Below, one piece after another: positions 7,401-15,334 of a stretch of DNA of 33,643 nt. The notes beneath the pieces were generated by a model. That model ran no database searches. It was given only the letters and a program-made list of their open reading frames with translations, and was not told the DNA's origin. Positions within the stretch are counted from its first letter, which is position 1. Every line of letters begins with the position of its first letter. The stretch comes from Ruegeria lacuscaerulensis (GTDB taxonomy: Bacteria; Pseudomonadota; Alphaproteobacteria; Rhodobacterales; Rhodobacteraceae): assembly GCF_013033355.1 (NCBI RefSeq), contig NZ_WQDY01000020.1, positions 1 to 33,643 on the forward strand. Direction: 5' to 3'. Both the position numbers and the translations under genes were made by a program.

Positions 7401-9007
7401 TGAAGGTCACCGACCTGATCGCGCGCCTGCGTCACTCGACCAAGGGCGTGACGCTGATCTCACCGCCGCCGCACCACGATATCTACTCGATCGAGGATCT
7501 GGCGCAGCTGATCTATGACCTCAAGCAGATCAACCCGCGCTGTAAGGTGACCGTGAAGCTGGTGGCGTCCTCGGGCGTTGGCACGATTGCTGCCGGTGTG
7601 GCCAAGGCGAAAGCGGATATCATCCTTATTTCGGGCCACAACGGTGGCACGGGTGCGTCGCCTGCGACGTCGATCAAATACGCCGGTCTGCCGTGGGAAA
7701 TGGGCCTTACTGAGGCGCATCAGGTTCTGGCGATGAACAACCTGCGCGACCGCGTGACTCTGCGGACCGATGGCGGCCTGCGCACCGGGCGTGACATCGT
7801 GATGGCCGCGATGATGGGGGCCGAGGAATACGGCATCGGCACCGCTGCTCTGATCGCGATGGGCTGTATCATGGTACGTCAGTGCCAGTCGAACACCTGC
7901 CCGGTTGGCGTGTGTACACAGGACGAATCCCTGCGCGCCAAATTCACCGGCAATGCCGACAAGGTCGTCAACCTAATCACCTTCTACGCGCAGGAAGTGC
8001 GCGAGCTGCTGGCCAGCCTTGGTGCGCGCTCGATTGACGAGATCATCGGACGGGCCGATCTGCTGGCGCAGGTCAGCCGTGGCTCGGCGCATCTGGACGA
8101 TCTGGACCTGAACCCGCTGCTGATCACCGTCGATGGCGCACATGACATCGTCTACAACCGCGACAAGGATCGCAACGCAGTGCCCGATACGCTGGACGCC
8201 GAGATTGTGCGCGATGCGGCGCGGTTCCTGAAAGACGGTGAGAAGATGCAGCTGTCCTACGCGATCCAGAACACGCATCGGACCGTGGGGACCCGCGTGT
8301 CCAGCCATATCGTGCGGAATTTCGGGATGCGGAACACGTTCCAGGACGACCATCTGCATGTGAAGCTGCAGGGCTCGGCCGGTCAGTCGCTGGGGGCTTT
8401 TGCGGCGCCGGGTCTAAAACTGGAAGTGTCGGGTGATGCCAATGACTATGTCGGCAAAGGTCTGTCGGGCGGCATGATCGTCGTGCGCCCACCGCAGGTC
8501 AGCCCGCTTAAGGCAGACGACAACACGATTATCGGCAACACGGTTCTATACGGCGCCACCGACGGCCACCTGTTCGCAGCAGGTCGCGCAGGTGAACGGT
8601 TCGCGGTCCGGAACTCGGGTGCCAAAGTGGTGATCGAGGGCTGCGGCTCGAACGGGTGCGAATACATGACCGGCGGTGTGGCCGTGATTCTGGGCGACAT
8701 TGGTGCCAACTTTGGCGCGGGCATGACCGGCGGCATGGCGTACCTGTACGATCCCGAAGGCAAGGCGCAGGCGCTGATGAACATGGAAACACTGGTGACC
8801 TGCCCGGTGACGGTGGATCACTGGATGGATCAGATGAAAACGCTGATTGAACGCCATGCTTTGGAAACCAACAGTCGCAAAGCTGCAGATATCCTGCAGC
8901 ATTGGGATGTGGAAAAGGCAAACTTCCTTCAGGTCTGCCCAAAGGAGATGCTGAACAAGCTCAGCCATCCTCTGACCAACGAAGTTGAAGCAGTTCCGGC
9001 GGAATAA
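4475..9007 (+). CDS. gltB: Glutamate synthase (NADPH) large subunit
   Basis: The 1510-residue alpha subunit hydrolyses glutamine, channels the ammonia and reductively aminates 2-oxoglutarate. The N-terminal nucleophile is Cys34 in HSSCGVG, so a propeptide of about 33 residues must be removed. The class II amidotransferase domain follows (about 34-430, with ALAMTDGRWVCAGLDRNGLR). Next are the central domain, the FMN barrel (GGTGASPATSIKYAGLPWE) and the 3Fe-4S ligands C1131, C1137 and C1142. The C-terminal glycine-rich GXGXG beta-helix includes GNTVLYGATDGHLFAAGRAGERFAVRNSG. The length is normal. Strong CTG leucine bias suggests high expression. A rho-independent terminator follows 24 bases after the stop. 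Confidence 0.98.
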   Translation: MTKYDADWVRAEEAKRQWMAENGLYSKEEEHSSCGVGLVVSVDGKPSRKVVDAGIDALKAIWHRGAVDADGKTGDGAGIHVQIPVPFFYDQIRRTGHEPNLDELIAVGQVFLPRTDFGAQESCRTIVETEVLRMGYYIYGWRHVPVDVTCLGEKANATRPEIEQILISNSKGVDEETFERELYVIRRRIEKAAAAAGISGMYLASLSCRSIIYKGMMLAEQVAVFYPDLMDERFESAFAIYHQRYSTNTFPQWWLAQPFRMLAHNGEINTLKGNVNWMKSHEIRMASSTFGDYAEDIKPIIAGGSSDSAALDSVFEVLVRAGRSAPMAKTMLVPESWSKQAVELPQAWRDMYSYCNSVMEPWDGPAALAMTDGRWVCAGLDRNGLRPMRYVVTGDGLVIAGSEAGMVPIDEASVTEKGALGPGQMLAVDMKRGKLYRDTQIKDKLARALPFGEWVGKINDLNESLSGVTETAKFSGEELRKRQIAAGYSVEELEQILAPMAEDGKESLASMGDDTPSAVLSKQYRPLSHFFRQNFSQVTNPPIDSLREYRVMSLKTRFGNLKNVLDEDSSQTEIITLDSPFVGNTQWDRLVENLGSPLAEIDCSFEPGRGALSAALVRVRAEAEEAVRSGAGHLVLSDMNSGEGRVAMPMILATSAVHSHLTRQGLRTFCSLNVRSAECVDPHYFAVLIGCGATVVNAYLAEDSLADRIDRGLLDGTLTENVARYREAIDQGLLKIMAKMGISVISSYRGGLNFEAVGLSRAMVAEFFPGMTSRISGIGVTGIQAKAEEIHAKGWDSGLDVLPIGGFYKARKSGETHAWEASSMHMMQMACNRASYELWKQYSAKMQSNPPIHLRDLMDFKPLGKPVPIEEVESITSIRKRFVTPGMSLGALSPEAHKTLNVAMNRIGAKSDSGEGGEDPAHFVPEPNGDNPSAKIKQVASGRFGVTAEYLNQCEELEIKVAQGAKPGEGGQLPGMKVTDLIARLRHSTKGVTLISPPPHHDIYSIEDLAQLIYDLKQINPRCKVTVKLVASSGVGTIAAGVAKAKADIILISGHNGGTGASPATSIKYAGLPWEMGLTEAHQVLAMNNLRDRVTLRTDGGLRTGRDIVMAAMMGAEEYGIGTAALIAMGCIMVRQCQSNTCPVGVCTQDESLRAKFTGNADKVVNLITFYAQEVRELLASLGARSIDEIIGRADLLAQVSRGSAHLDDLDLNPLLITVDGAHDIVYNRDKDRNAVPDTLDAEIVRDAARFLKDGEKMQLSYAIQNTHRTVGTRVSSHIVRNFGMRNTFQDDHLHVKLQGSAGQSLGAFAAPGLKLEVSGDANDYVGKGLSGGMIVVRPPQVSPLKADDNTIIGNTVLYGATDGHLFAAGRAGERFAVRNSGAKVVIEGCGSNGCEYMTGGVAVILGDIGANFGAGMTGGMAYLYDPEGKAQALMNMETLVTCPVTVDHWMDQMKTLIERHALETNSRKAADILQHWDVEKANFLQVCPKEMLNKLSHPLTNEVEAVPAE

Positions 9008-9031
9008 GACCCCGTCCGATCGTTAATCGAG

Positions 9032-9074
9032 AAACCCGCGTGTCTCCTGAAACACGCGGGTTTTTCTATTTTTT
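9032..9074 (+). terminator. Rho-independent terminator of the gltD-GFA-gltB operon
   Basis: A perfect 12-bp stem, AAACCCGCGTGT (9032-9043) with ACACGCGGGTTT (9052-9063), closes an 8-base loop and runs into a T-rich tract up to 9074. Confidence 0.93.
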
Positions 9075-9121
9075 GGCATTTTTGACGGTTTTCTTGCGTT
9101 TTTAATCGTTTCACGCCTAGC

Positions 9122-9135
9122 TAACGAAAACGTTA
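9122..9135. promoter_or_regulatory. Palindrome TAACG-AAAA-CGTTA upstream of the Hint-domain gene
   Basis: A 5-bp inverted repeat with a 4-base spacer lies about 50 bases before the Hint gene start. TTGACG at 9082-9087 could be a -35 element, but the matching -10 is poor. An operator role is only a possibility. Confidence 0.3.
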
Positions 9136-9186
9136 TCTCGGCGCTCTGGTCGCCAGCCCATTTAACGCGTCGCAGGGAGCAGGCAC

Positions 9187-10137
9187 ATGCCAACAACCTA
9201 CACAGATCAGTTTTTTGTCATCGACCCGGCCAATCCCGGAGCGAACGGTACGACACCTGGCTCGACCCTGACGGTTCAGAAATTCGACATCGTCGACCAG
9301 AATGACAACGGCCTGATCAACCGGCTGAACAACGACTCGGTCGACGGATCAGACATCACGGCGTCCTATTTCAATGACATGGTGACCATTGAATTGGATG
9401 ACGGCACTCAGATCACCTACACGGGTGTGACCTTCTATCTTGCCGATGGGCGCGAGGTGTTTACACCCACCGACGGACAAGTTTTGGAAAGCGGGACGTT
9501 CGTCAGCTCATCTGCGACTGATTTCAGCGACACAGGAGGTTCATTTGGTTCGGTCGATATCGGAGCCGGCGATCTGGGCCCACCTTGTTTCACGCCCGGC
9601 ACAATGATCGAGACGGCATCCGGCCCTCGCCGGGTCGAGGACTTGCGTCCCGGTGATCTGGTTCTGACCTCTGACAACGGGGCACAGCCTTTGCTTTGGG
9701 TCGGCAGAACAACGGTGAAAGCCCAGGGAAAACTTGCCCCGGTACGCTTTGAAGCCGGTGTTTTGGGGACGAACAAACCGCTGATCGTCTCTCCGCAACA
9801 CCGTATTCTGATCGAGGACTGGCGCGCGCCCTATCTATTTGGGCATTCCGAAGTTCTGATTGCGGCGCATTGTCTTGTGAACGGCAAGACGGTCACGCGC
9901 GTCGAAGGTGGCGAGGTCGAATATCTGCATCTGCTGTTTTCACGACATGAGATCGTGACGGCAAATGGCGCAAAAAGCGAAAGTTTTTATCCGGGTCATG
10001 CCGTATCAATGGCCGACGGCCAAACGCAGGCCGAGATTTTGACCCTGTTTCCCGAGCTTGGTCGCGAAAACCCTGTTTTGCCGGATACCGCCCGTCCGGT
10101 AGTACGCCCACGCGAAGCCCGCGTAATCGCGATTTAA
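9187..10137 (+). CDS. Hint-domain (Hedgehog/intein-type, Hint_2) protein
   Basis: The 316-residue protein has an Asp/Asn-rich N-terminal part (1-130) with no family I recognise. A Hint domain starts at Cys134 in CFTPGTMIETASGPRRVEDL and continues with RPGDLVLT and SPQHRIL (His205). Cys134 is the expected nucleophile for an N-S acyl shift and His205 sits in the block-B-like motif. No C-terminal His-Asn and no downstream extein are present, so if it is active it probably cleaves itself or makes a thioester rather than splicing. Family members are frequent and often multi-copy in Rhodobacteraceae, with unknown function. No classical signal peptide is visible. CAGGGAG at 9173-9179 provides the ribosome binding site. 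Confidence 0.88.
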   Translation: MPTTYTDQFFVIDPANPGANGTTPGSTLTVQKFDIVDQNDNGLINRLNNDSVDGSDITASYFNDMVTIELDDGTQITYTGVTFYLADGREVFTPTDGQVLESGTFVSSSATDFSDTGGSFGSVDIGAGDLGPPCFTPGTMIETASGPRRVEDLRPGDLVLTSDNGAQPLLWVGRTTVKAQGKLAPVRFEAGVLGTNKPLIVSPQHRILIEDWRAPYLFGHSEVLIAAHCLVNGKTVTRVEGGEVEYLHLLFSRHEIVTANGAKSESFYPGHAVSMADGQTQAEILTLFPELGRENPVLPDTARPVVRPREARVIAI

Positions 10138-10176
10138 CCCGTTCCATACCCGTCTTCGGCGTCGTATAGCAACAAC

Positions 10177-10911
10177 ATGGCAAAAAAAGCAGCGCGCAAA
10201 TCGAGCAGCAAGAAACGCAAGGCCGCTAAAAGAAAAACACCGATTATTCCAAGAATCCGCCGCTGGGTAGGGCGTGGGTTTTTGGTGGTGATCGCATGTG
10301 TTGTTGGGCTGGTGGTTTTGTATTCGGTGGTGAATCCACCGGTGACCCACACGATCTGGTCCGAGTGGCGGCGCCTAGGCAAAGTCGAACGGGATTGGGT
10401 TCCGATAGAACATATTTCTCCGGTCATGGCGCGCTCGGCTGTGGCGGCGGAAGACGCCAATTTCTGTCTGCACTGGGGCTTTGATGTCGAAGCCATTCGC
10501 GATGCACTTGAGGACGGAGGGTCAAGGGGTGCGTCAACGATTACACAGCAGGTGGTGAAGAATGTGTTCCTGTGGCAAGGACGCAGCTGGGTACGCAAAG
10601 CGCTTGAAACCTCGATCACTCCGGTTGTCGAAATCTTTTGGAGCAAACAACGTATCCTTGAGGTGTATCTGAACGTGGCCGAGACCGGGAATGGCGTTTT
10701 TGGAGTCGAAGCAGCGGCTCAGCGTAACTTCAATGTACCCGCCTCCAAGCTGTCGCCGGTTCAGGCCGCGCGGATCGCTGCAATCCTGCCCTCCCCCCGA
10801 AACAGATCAGTCACTGATCCATCAGTGCGCACACGTAGGCGGGCGGCCTCGATCCTGGATGGGGCGGCCACCATCCGCGCAGATGGTCGCGCAGATTGTT
10901 TCGAGGATTGA
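10177..10911 (+). CDS. mtgA: Monofunctional biosynthetic peptidoglycan transglycosylase
   Basis: This 244-residue GT51 enzyme polymerises lipid II into glycan strands without a transpeptidase domain. A Lys/Arg-rich cytoplasmic tail (1-30) precedes one membrane anchor (about 34-52). The GT51 motifs appear in order: the catalytic Glu92 in AAEDANF, GASTITQQ (118-125), the KALE segment (141-144) and ILEVYLNVAETG (160-171). The ATG at 10177 begins 39 bases after the Hint gene stop and has only a weak ribosome binding site. The C-terminus (GADGRADCFED-like) is divergent but the length is normal. Confidence 0.95.
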   Translation: MAKKAARKSSSKKRKAAKRKTPIIPRIRRWVGRGFLVVIACVVGLVVLYSVVNPPVTHTIWSEWRRLGKVERDWVPIEHISPVMARSAVAAEDANFCLHWGFDVEAIRDALEDGGSRGASTITQQVVKNVFLWQGRSWVRKALETSITPVVEIFWSKQRILEVYLNVAETGNGVFGVEAAAQRNFNVPASKLSPVQAARIAAILPSPRNRSVTDPSVRTRRRAASILDGAATIRADGRADCFED

Positions 10912-10969
10912 AATACTAACCCTCTCGGCGCTAAAGCTGGATTGTATTCACTGGTTCGATTGGAAGCTC

Positions 10970-11635
10970 ATGGCGCGTCTGTTTCACGTTCCCCTGTCCC
11001 CGTATTGCCGCAAGGTCCGTCTGTCGCTAGCGGAAAAGAAGATCGAGGTTGAGCTGGTCGAAGAGAAGTATTGGGAGCAAGACCCGGATTTCCTGCGCCG
11101 CAATCCGGCGGGTAAAGTTCCCGTTCTGCGTTTGGACGGGCAGGTGATGTCGGAAAGCGCGGCGATTTGTGAATACATTGAGGAAACGCGCCCCGAGCCA
11201 TCTTTGATGCCGAAAACCCCCGAAGCTCGGTATGAGGTGCGACGATTGGTGGGTTGGTTCGATGACAAGTTTCATCACGAGGTGACGTCGAAACTGTTGT
11301 ATGAGCGGGTCAACAAGAAGATGACCGGTCAGGGATACCCGGACAGCAAGAACGTGAAAGAGGGTGCCAAGGCCATTAAATATCATCTGGATTATATGGC
11401 ATGGTTGCTGGATCATCGGCGTTGGTTGGCCGGCGATCAGATGACGCTGGCGGATTTTGCGGCGGCTGCGCATTTGTCGGCGTTGGATTATATTTCGGAT
11501 GTGGATTGGAACCGGTCGGCGGCGGTGAAGGATTGGTATGCCAAGATCAAGTCCCGGCCTGCGTTCCGGTCGATACTGGCGGATCAGGTGCCGGGGTTCC
11601 GGCCTCCGCCGCATTACGCGGATCTGGATTTCTGA
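10970..11635 (+). CDS. Glutathione S-transferase family protein
   Basis: The 221-residue product has a thioredoxin-like N-terminal domain with SPYCRKVR (residues 10-17), the cis-Pro region NPAGKVPVL (45-53) and the gamma-glutamyl-binding SESAAICEYIEE (61-72), followed by an all-helical C-terminal domain. Ser10 or Cys13 is the probable glutathione-contacting residue. The substrate is unknown. I placed the start at the ATG at 10970, where the beta strand of the fold begins, with GGAAG shortly upstream; the upstream in-frame extension lies inside mtgA and is not GST-like. It follows mtgA by 58 bases. Confidence 0.93.
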   Translation: MARLFHVPLSPYCRKVRLSLAEKKIEVELVEEKYWEQDPDFLRRNPAGKVPVLRLDGQVMSESAAICEYIEETRPEPSLMPKTPEARYEVRRLVGWFDDKFHHEVTSKLLYERVNKKMTGQGYPDSKNVKEGAKAIKYHLDYMAWLLDHRRWLAGDQMTLADFAAAAHLSALDYISDVDWNRSAAVKDWYAKIKSRPAFRSILADQVPGFRPPPHYADLDF

Positions 11636-11645
11636 TAGGGTGGAA

Positions 11646-11713
11646 GGGGGGCTGTCTGCCCCCCATCGCGCCGGGGCGCGATTCCCCCCGAAGGTATTTT
11701 TAGCCAGATGAAG
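11646..11713. repeat. Intergenic hairpin block resembling a Roseobacter dispersed repeat
   Basis: Two hairpins sit back to back: a 7-bp G/C stem (11646-11652 with 11658-11664) and an 8-bp stem ATCGCGCC/GGCGCGAT (11665-11672 with 11675-11682). A tail CCCCCCGAAGGTATTTTTAG and GCCAGATGAAG follow. I recall similar tails (CCCCCGGAGTATTTTTGGCCAGATGAA-like) between many Rhodobacteraceae genes. The first ATG of queG lies in the tail. It may also act as a terminator for the GST transcript. Confidence 0.55.
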
Positions 11714-12745
11714 AGCGGATCGGATTTAAAGCGCAAGGTGGTCGCTCGGGCATTGAGCGAGGGGTTTGTGTCCTGTCGGATTTGTCGGCCGTGGGATGTG
11801 CCCGAGGTGGCCGCGCGGTTGCAGGCGTTTTTGGATGCTGGGTATCACGGGCAGATGGGGTGGATGGCAGAGCGGACCCATTGGCGGGGCGATCCGTCGG
11901 CTTTGTGGCCCGAGGCGCAGTCAGTGATCATGTTGGCCGAGAGCTATGCGCCTGAACATGATCCTACCGAGGTTTTGAGCCATCCAGACCTGGCTGCGAT
12001 TTCGGTTTATGCGCAGAACAAGGATTACCATGATCTGGTGAAAAAACGCCTGAAGCGGTTGGCGCGGTGGTTGATTGCCGAAGGTGGCGGCGAGGTGAAG
12101 GTGTTTGTTGATACAGCGCCGGTGCCTGAGAAGGCCCTGGGCCATGCGGCGGGGCTGGGATGGCAGGGGAAGCATACGAATCTGGTCAGCCGTGATTGGG
12201 GAAATTGGGCCTTTATAGGCTCTGTTTTCACCACATTGGACCTGCCTGCGGATATGGCCGAGGTGGATCATTGCGGATCGTGTCGCGCTTGTTTGGATGC
12301 CTGTCCAACGAATGCGTTTCCTGCGCCCTATCAATTGGATGCGCGGCGCTGCATCTCTTATCTGACTATCGAACATAAGGGCCCGGTGGACGAAGAACTG
12401 CGCGGCAAGTTGGGCAATCGGATTTACGGATGCGATGATTGTCTCGCAGCCTGTCCGTGGAACAAGTTTGCCGTTGCGGCCAGCGATATTCGCTATGCTG
12501 CGCGGGATGATTTGGTGGCTCCGCCTCTGGCTGAGTTGGCGGGGTTGGATGATGCGGCGTTTCGGGTCAAGTTCTCGGGCTCGCCAATCAAGCGGATCGG
12601 ACGGGATCGGTTTGTGCGCAATGTGCTTTATGCGATTGGCAATTCCGGTTTGCCCGCGCTGAAGCCGGTGGCGCAGGGGTTGGTGGAAGATCCGGATGCA
12701 TCCGTGGCTGATGCCGCGCGCTGGGCGGTGCAACAACTGCCATAA
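11708..12745 (+). CDS. queG: Epoxyqueuosine reductase
   Basis: This 345-residue cobalamin and iron-sulfur enzyme carries out the last step of tRNA queuosine synthesis. Asp135 in FVDTAPVPEK corresponds to the catalytic aspartate. Two 4Fe-4S cluster groups are visible, C189/C192/C195/C199 in HCGSCRACLDACP and C242/C245/C249 in YGCDDCLAACPWN, with C215 as an extra ligand candidate. A HEAT-like helical tail (about 295-345, FVRNVLYAIGNSG) contacts tRNA in known structures. The ATG at 11708 gives the usual N-terminal helix length but lies inside the repeat tail and lacks a Shine-Dalgarno sequence. Leucine codons are mostly TTG, unlike gltB and katG, consistent with low expression. Confidence 0.95.
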   Translation: MKSGSDLKRKVVARALSEGFVSCRICRPWDVPEVAARLQAFLDAGYHGQMGWMAERTHWRGDPSALWPEAQSVIMLAESYAPEHDPTEVLSHPDLAAISVYAQNKDYHDLVKKRLKRLARWLIAEGGGEVKVFVDTAPVPEKALGHAAGLGWQGKHTNLVSRDWGNWAFIGSVFTTLDLPADMAEVDHCGSCRACLDACPTNAFPAPYQLDARRCISYLTIEHKGPVDEELRGKLGNRIYGCDDCLAACPWNKFAVAASDIRYAARDDLVAPPLAELAGLDDAAFRVKFSGSPIKRIGRDRFVRNVLYAIGNSGLPALKPVAQGLVEDPDASVADAARWAVQQLP

Positions 12746-12816
12746 GTGCCGCAAACAGGCTGGACGTGTCGGTCCAAACCGCTACACCCAATTCAGCGAA
12801 CAGGAAGGAGAACCCG

Positions 12817-14820
12817 ATGGCGCTGGCTTTGGGGGTGGATACGGGCGGAACCTATACGGATGCGGTGCTGATCCGGGATGAAGCTGAGGTGATCGCCTCG
12901 GCCAAGTCGTTGACCACGCGGGCAGACTTGGCAATCGGCGTGGGCAAAGCGATTTCGGCTGTATTGGAACAGGCGGCAGTTGGCCCTGAGCAAATCTCCA
13001 TGGTATCTTTGTCGACCACTTTGGCCACCAATGCTCTGGTCGAGGGGCAGGGCGGGCGTGTGGCGCTGGTCTATATCGGGTTCAAGGAAGGCGATTTGGA
13101 TCGGCACGGGTTGCGCGACGCGCTGAAGGGTGATCCGGCCTTGGTTATTGCTGGGGGTCACAGTCATGCGGGGGGCGAAGCCACGCCGTTGGATGTGGCC
13201 GCGTTGGAGGCCTTTTTAGACACTCATAAAGGCATTTCCGGCTTTGCTGTGGCCGCGCAATTTGCCACGCGCAACCCCGCGCATGAGTTGGCAGCGGCGC
13301 GGATTATTACCGAGCGGACGGGGGCTCCGGTCACCTGCTCGCACCATCTGTCGGCCAAGTTGAACGGCCCGAAACGGGCGGTGACGGCTGTATTGAACGC
13401 GCGGCTCATTGGGATGATCGACCGGTTGATCGGACGGGCGCAGGATCAGTTGCTGGCGCTGGGCATCACCGCGCCGATGATGGTGGTACGCGGTGACGGC
13501 GCGTTGATGAGCGCCGAGCAGGCGCGGGAGCGCCCGATCGAAACGATCCTCAGCGGGCCTGCGGCCTCGATCGTGGGGGCCAGTTGGTTGACCGGGGCTG
13601 AGAACGCCTTGGTATCGGATATTGGCGGGACAACCACGGATATTGCGCTGATCCGCGACGGTAAGCCCGCGATTGATCCCAATGGTGCGCAGGTTGGCGG
13701 TTTCCGCACCATGGTCGAGGCGGTGGCGATGCGCACCCATGGTTTGGGCGGCGACAGTCAGGTCCATGTGGTGACCGAGGGGCTGGGAGGCGGCGTGGTC
13801 CTTGGGCCGCGTAGGGTATTGCCAGTGTCGCTGATCGCGGCCGAGGCCCCGGATGTGGTGCATGCTGAGTTGGACAAACAACTGCGCGCGACCACAGTAG
13901 GTGAACATGACACGCGTTTTGCCCGTCGCGTGCCCGGTATCCATGCCGAGGGGCTGGGTGCGCGGGAAGAGGTGTTGTTGGACCGTCTTGGCGATCAGGT
14001 TTTGCCGCTGAGCGATCTGTTGCGCACACGGATGGAGAATGGGGCTCTGACGCGGTTGGTGGATCGCGGGATCGTTCAGGTCTCGGGCGTGACGCCGTCG
14101 GATGCCAGCCACGTTTTGGGGCGGCTGGACGCCTGGGATGCCGACGCCGCGCGCAAGGCGTTGGAACTGGTGTCACGCAAACGGGTCGGGTCGGGTGATG
14201 TGCTGGCGAAAACGCCCGAGGCTTTGGCGCAGATGATCGTGGATCAGTTGACCGAGCAGACCTCATTGATCTTATTAGAGACTGCTTTTGCCGAAGAAGC
14301 CGGGGATTTTGGTATCCCTTCCGCCGATCTGGCGCGGCATGTTCTGACCCGCAAGGGGTTGGCCGGGCATCGGGGCCTGCTGGCGTTGGATGCGGCGCTG
14401 AACGTGGATGTGATCGGGTTGGGTGCGTCGGCCCCTAGCTATTACCCGGCGGTCGGGGAGCGTTTGCATTGCAAGATGATCTTGCCCGAACATACCGGCG
14501 TGGCCAATGCCATCGGTGCGGTCGTCGGTCGCCTGACTTTGCGCCGGGCGGGGACAGTCACGTCGCCGTCCGAGGGCAAGTTCCGAGTGCATCTTGAGGA
14601 CGGGCCGCAAGATTTCAACGATTCAGAGGCGGCGCTAACCCTGCTGGAATCCGTGCTAAGATCCGAGGCCGAAGGCGCGGTGCGTGACGCCGGGGCCGAG
14701 GATATCCGCGTGATCGTTGACCGCGACATCCGCACTGCCCGCGTCGAGGCGCAGGAGGTGTTTGTCGAAGCCATGATCATGGTTGAAGCCAGCGGCCGCC
14801 CAAGGGTTGCCGCCGGCTGA
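12817..14820 (+). CDS. Hydantoinase/oxoprolinase family protein (HyuA-like), orphan
   Basis: The 667-residue product has the two phosphate-binding motifs of the ASKHA fold: DTGGTYTD (8-15) and DIGGTTTD (268-275), matching the Hydant_A_N and Hydantoinase_A domains. Members hydrolyse hydantoins or 5-oxoproline with ATP, or form acetone and acetophenone carboxylases, usually with a HyuB partner. No hyuB or transporter is present here, so the substrate cannot be named. AGGAAGGAG (12802-12810) precedes the ATG at 12817; an upstream ATG at 12766 would add 17 residues before the conserved first strand. It follows queG by 71 bases and converges on msrA with a four-base gap. Confidence 0.88.
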   Translation: MALALGVDTGGTYTDAVLIRDEAEVIASAKSLTTRADLAIGVGKAISAVLEQAAVGPEQISMVSLSTTLATNALVEGQGGRVALVYIGFKEGDLDRHGLRDALKGDPALVIAGGHSHAGGEATPLDVAALEAFLDTHKGISGFAVAAQFATRNPAHELAAARIITERTGAPVTCSHHLSAKLNGPKRAVTAVLNARLIGMIDRLIGRAQDQLLALGITAPMMVVRGDGALMSAEQARERPIETILSGPAASIVGASWLTGAENALVSDIGGTTTDIALIRDGKPAIDPNGAQVGGFRTMVEAVAMRTHGLGGDSQVHVVTEGLGGGVVLGPRRVLPVSLIAAEAPDVVHAELDKQLRATTVGEHDTRFARRVPGIHAEGLGAREEVLLDRLGDQVLPLSDLLRTRMENGALTRLVDRGIVQVSGVTPSDASHVLGRLDAWDADAARKALELVSRKRVGSGDVLAKTPEALAQMIVDQLTEQTSLILLETAFAEEAGDFGIPSADLARHVLTRKGLAGHRGLLALDAALNVDVIGLGASAPSYYPAVGERLHCKMILPEHTGVANAIGAVVGRLTLRRAGTVTSPSEGKFRVHLEDGPQDFNDSEAALTLLESVLRSEAEGAVRDAGAEDIRVIVDRDIRTARVEAQEVFVEAMIMVEASGRPRVAAG

Positions 14821-14824
14821 TCGC

Positions 14825-15334
14825 TTATTCCGCCGCGTCGCGTTTGGGCAGAACCCAGTCGGGGCGCGGGAAGTGGCAGGTATAGCCGTTGGGGATACGC
14901 TCTAGATAGTCCTGATGCTCGGGCTCGGCGTCCCAGAAATCACCGACGGGCTCCAGCTCGGTCACGACTTTGCCGGGCCAGATACCGCTGGCGTTCACAT
15001 CGGCAATCGTGTCCAACGCCACCTGTTTCTGATCGTCATCCACATAGTAGATGGCCGAGCGATAGCTCATCCCGCGGTCATTGCCCTGACGGTTTACCGT
15101 GGTCGGATCGTGGATCTGGAAAAAGAACTCCAGCAAGTCACGATAGCTGATCTGCGCGGGATCAAAGAAAATCTCGATCCCTTCGGCATGGGTTCCGTGG
15201 TTGCGATAGGTGGCGTTGGGGACATCGCCGCCGGTATAGCCGACGCTGGTGCGAGACACGCCCGGCAGCTTGCGGATCAGGTCCTGCATTCCCCAGAAAC
15301 AACCTCCGGCCAGGACAGCGCGTTCTTCGGTCAT
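14825..15334 (-). CDS. msrA: Peptide-methionine (S)-S-oxide reductase
   Basis: This 169-residue enzyme reduces the S epimer of methionine sulfoxide in proteins and peptides. GGCFWG (residues 10-15) holds the catalytic Cys12, and GYTGG, HGTHAEGIEI and the C-terminal GYTCHF with a possible recycling Cys are all present. The start ATG (15334-15332) overlaps the msrB stop by one base (TGATG), so the two are translated from one message. Confidence 0.97.
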   Translation of the reverse strand: MTEERAVLAGGCFWGMQDLIRKLPGVSRTSVGYTGGDVPNATYRNHGTHAEGIEIFFDPAQISYRDLLEFFFQIHDPTTVNRQGNDRGMSYRSAIYYVDDDQKQVALDTIADVNASGIWPGKVVTELEPVGDFWDAEPEHQDYLERIPNGYTCHFPRPDWVLPKRDAAE

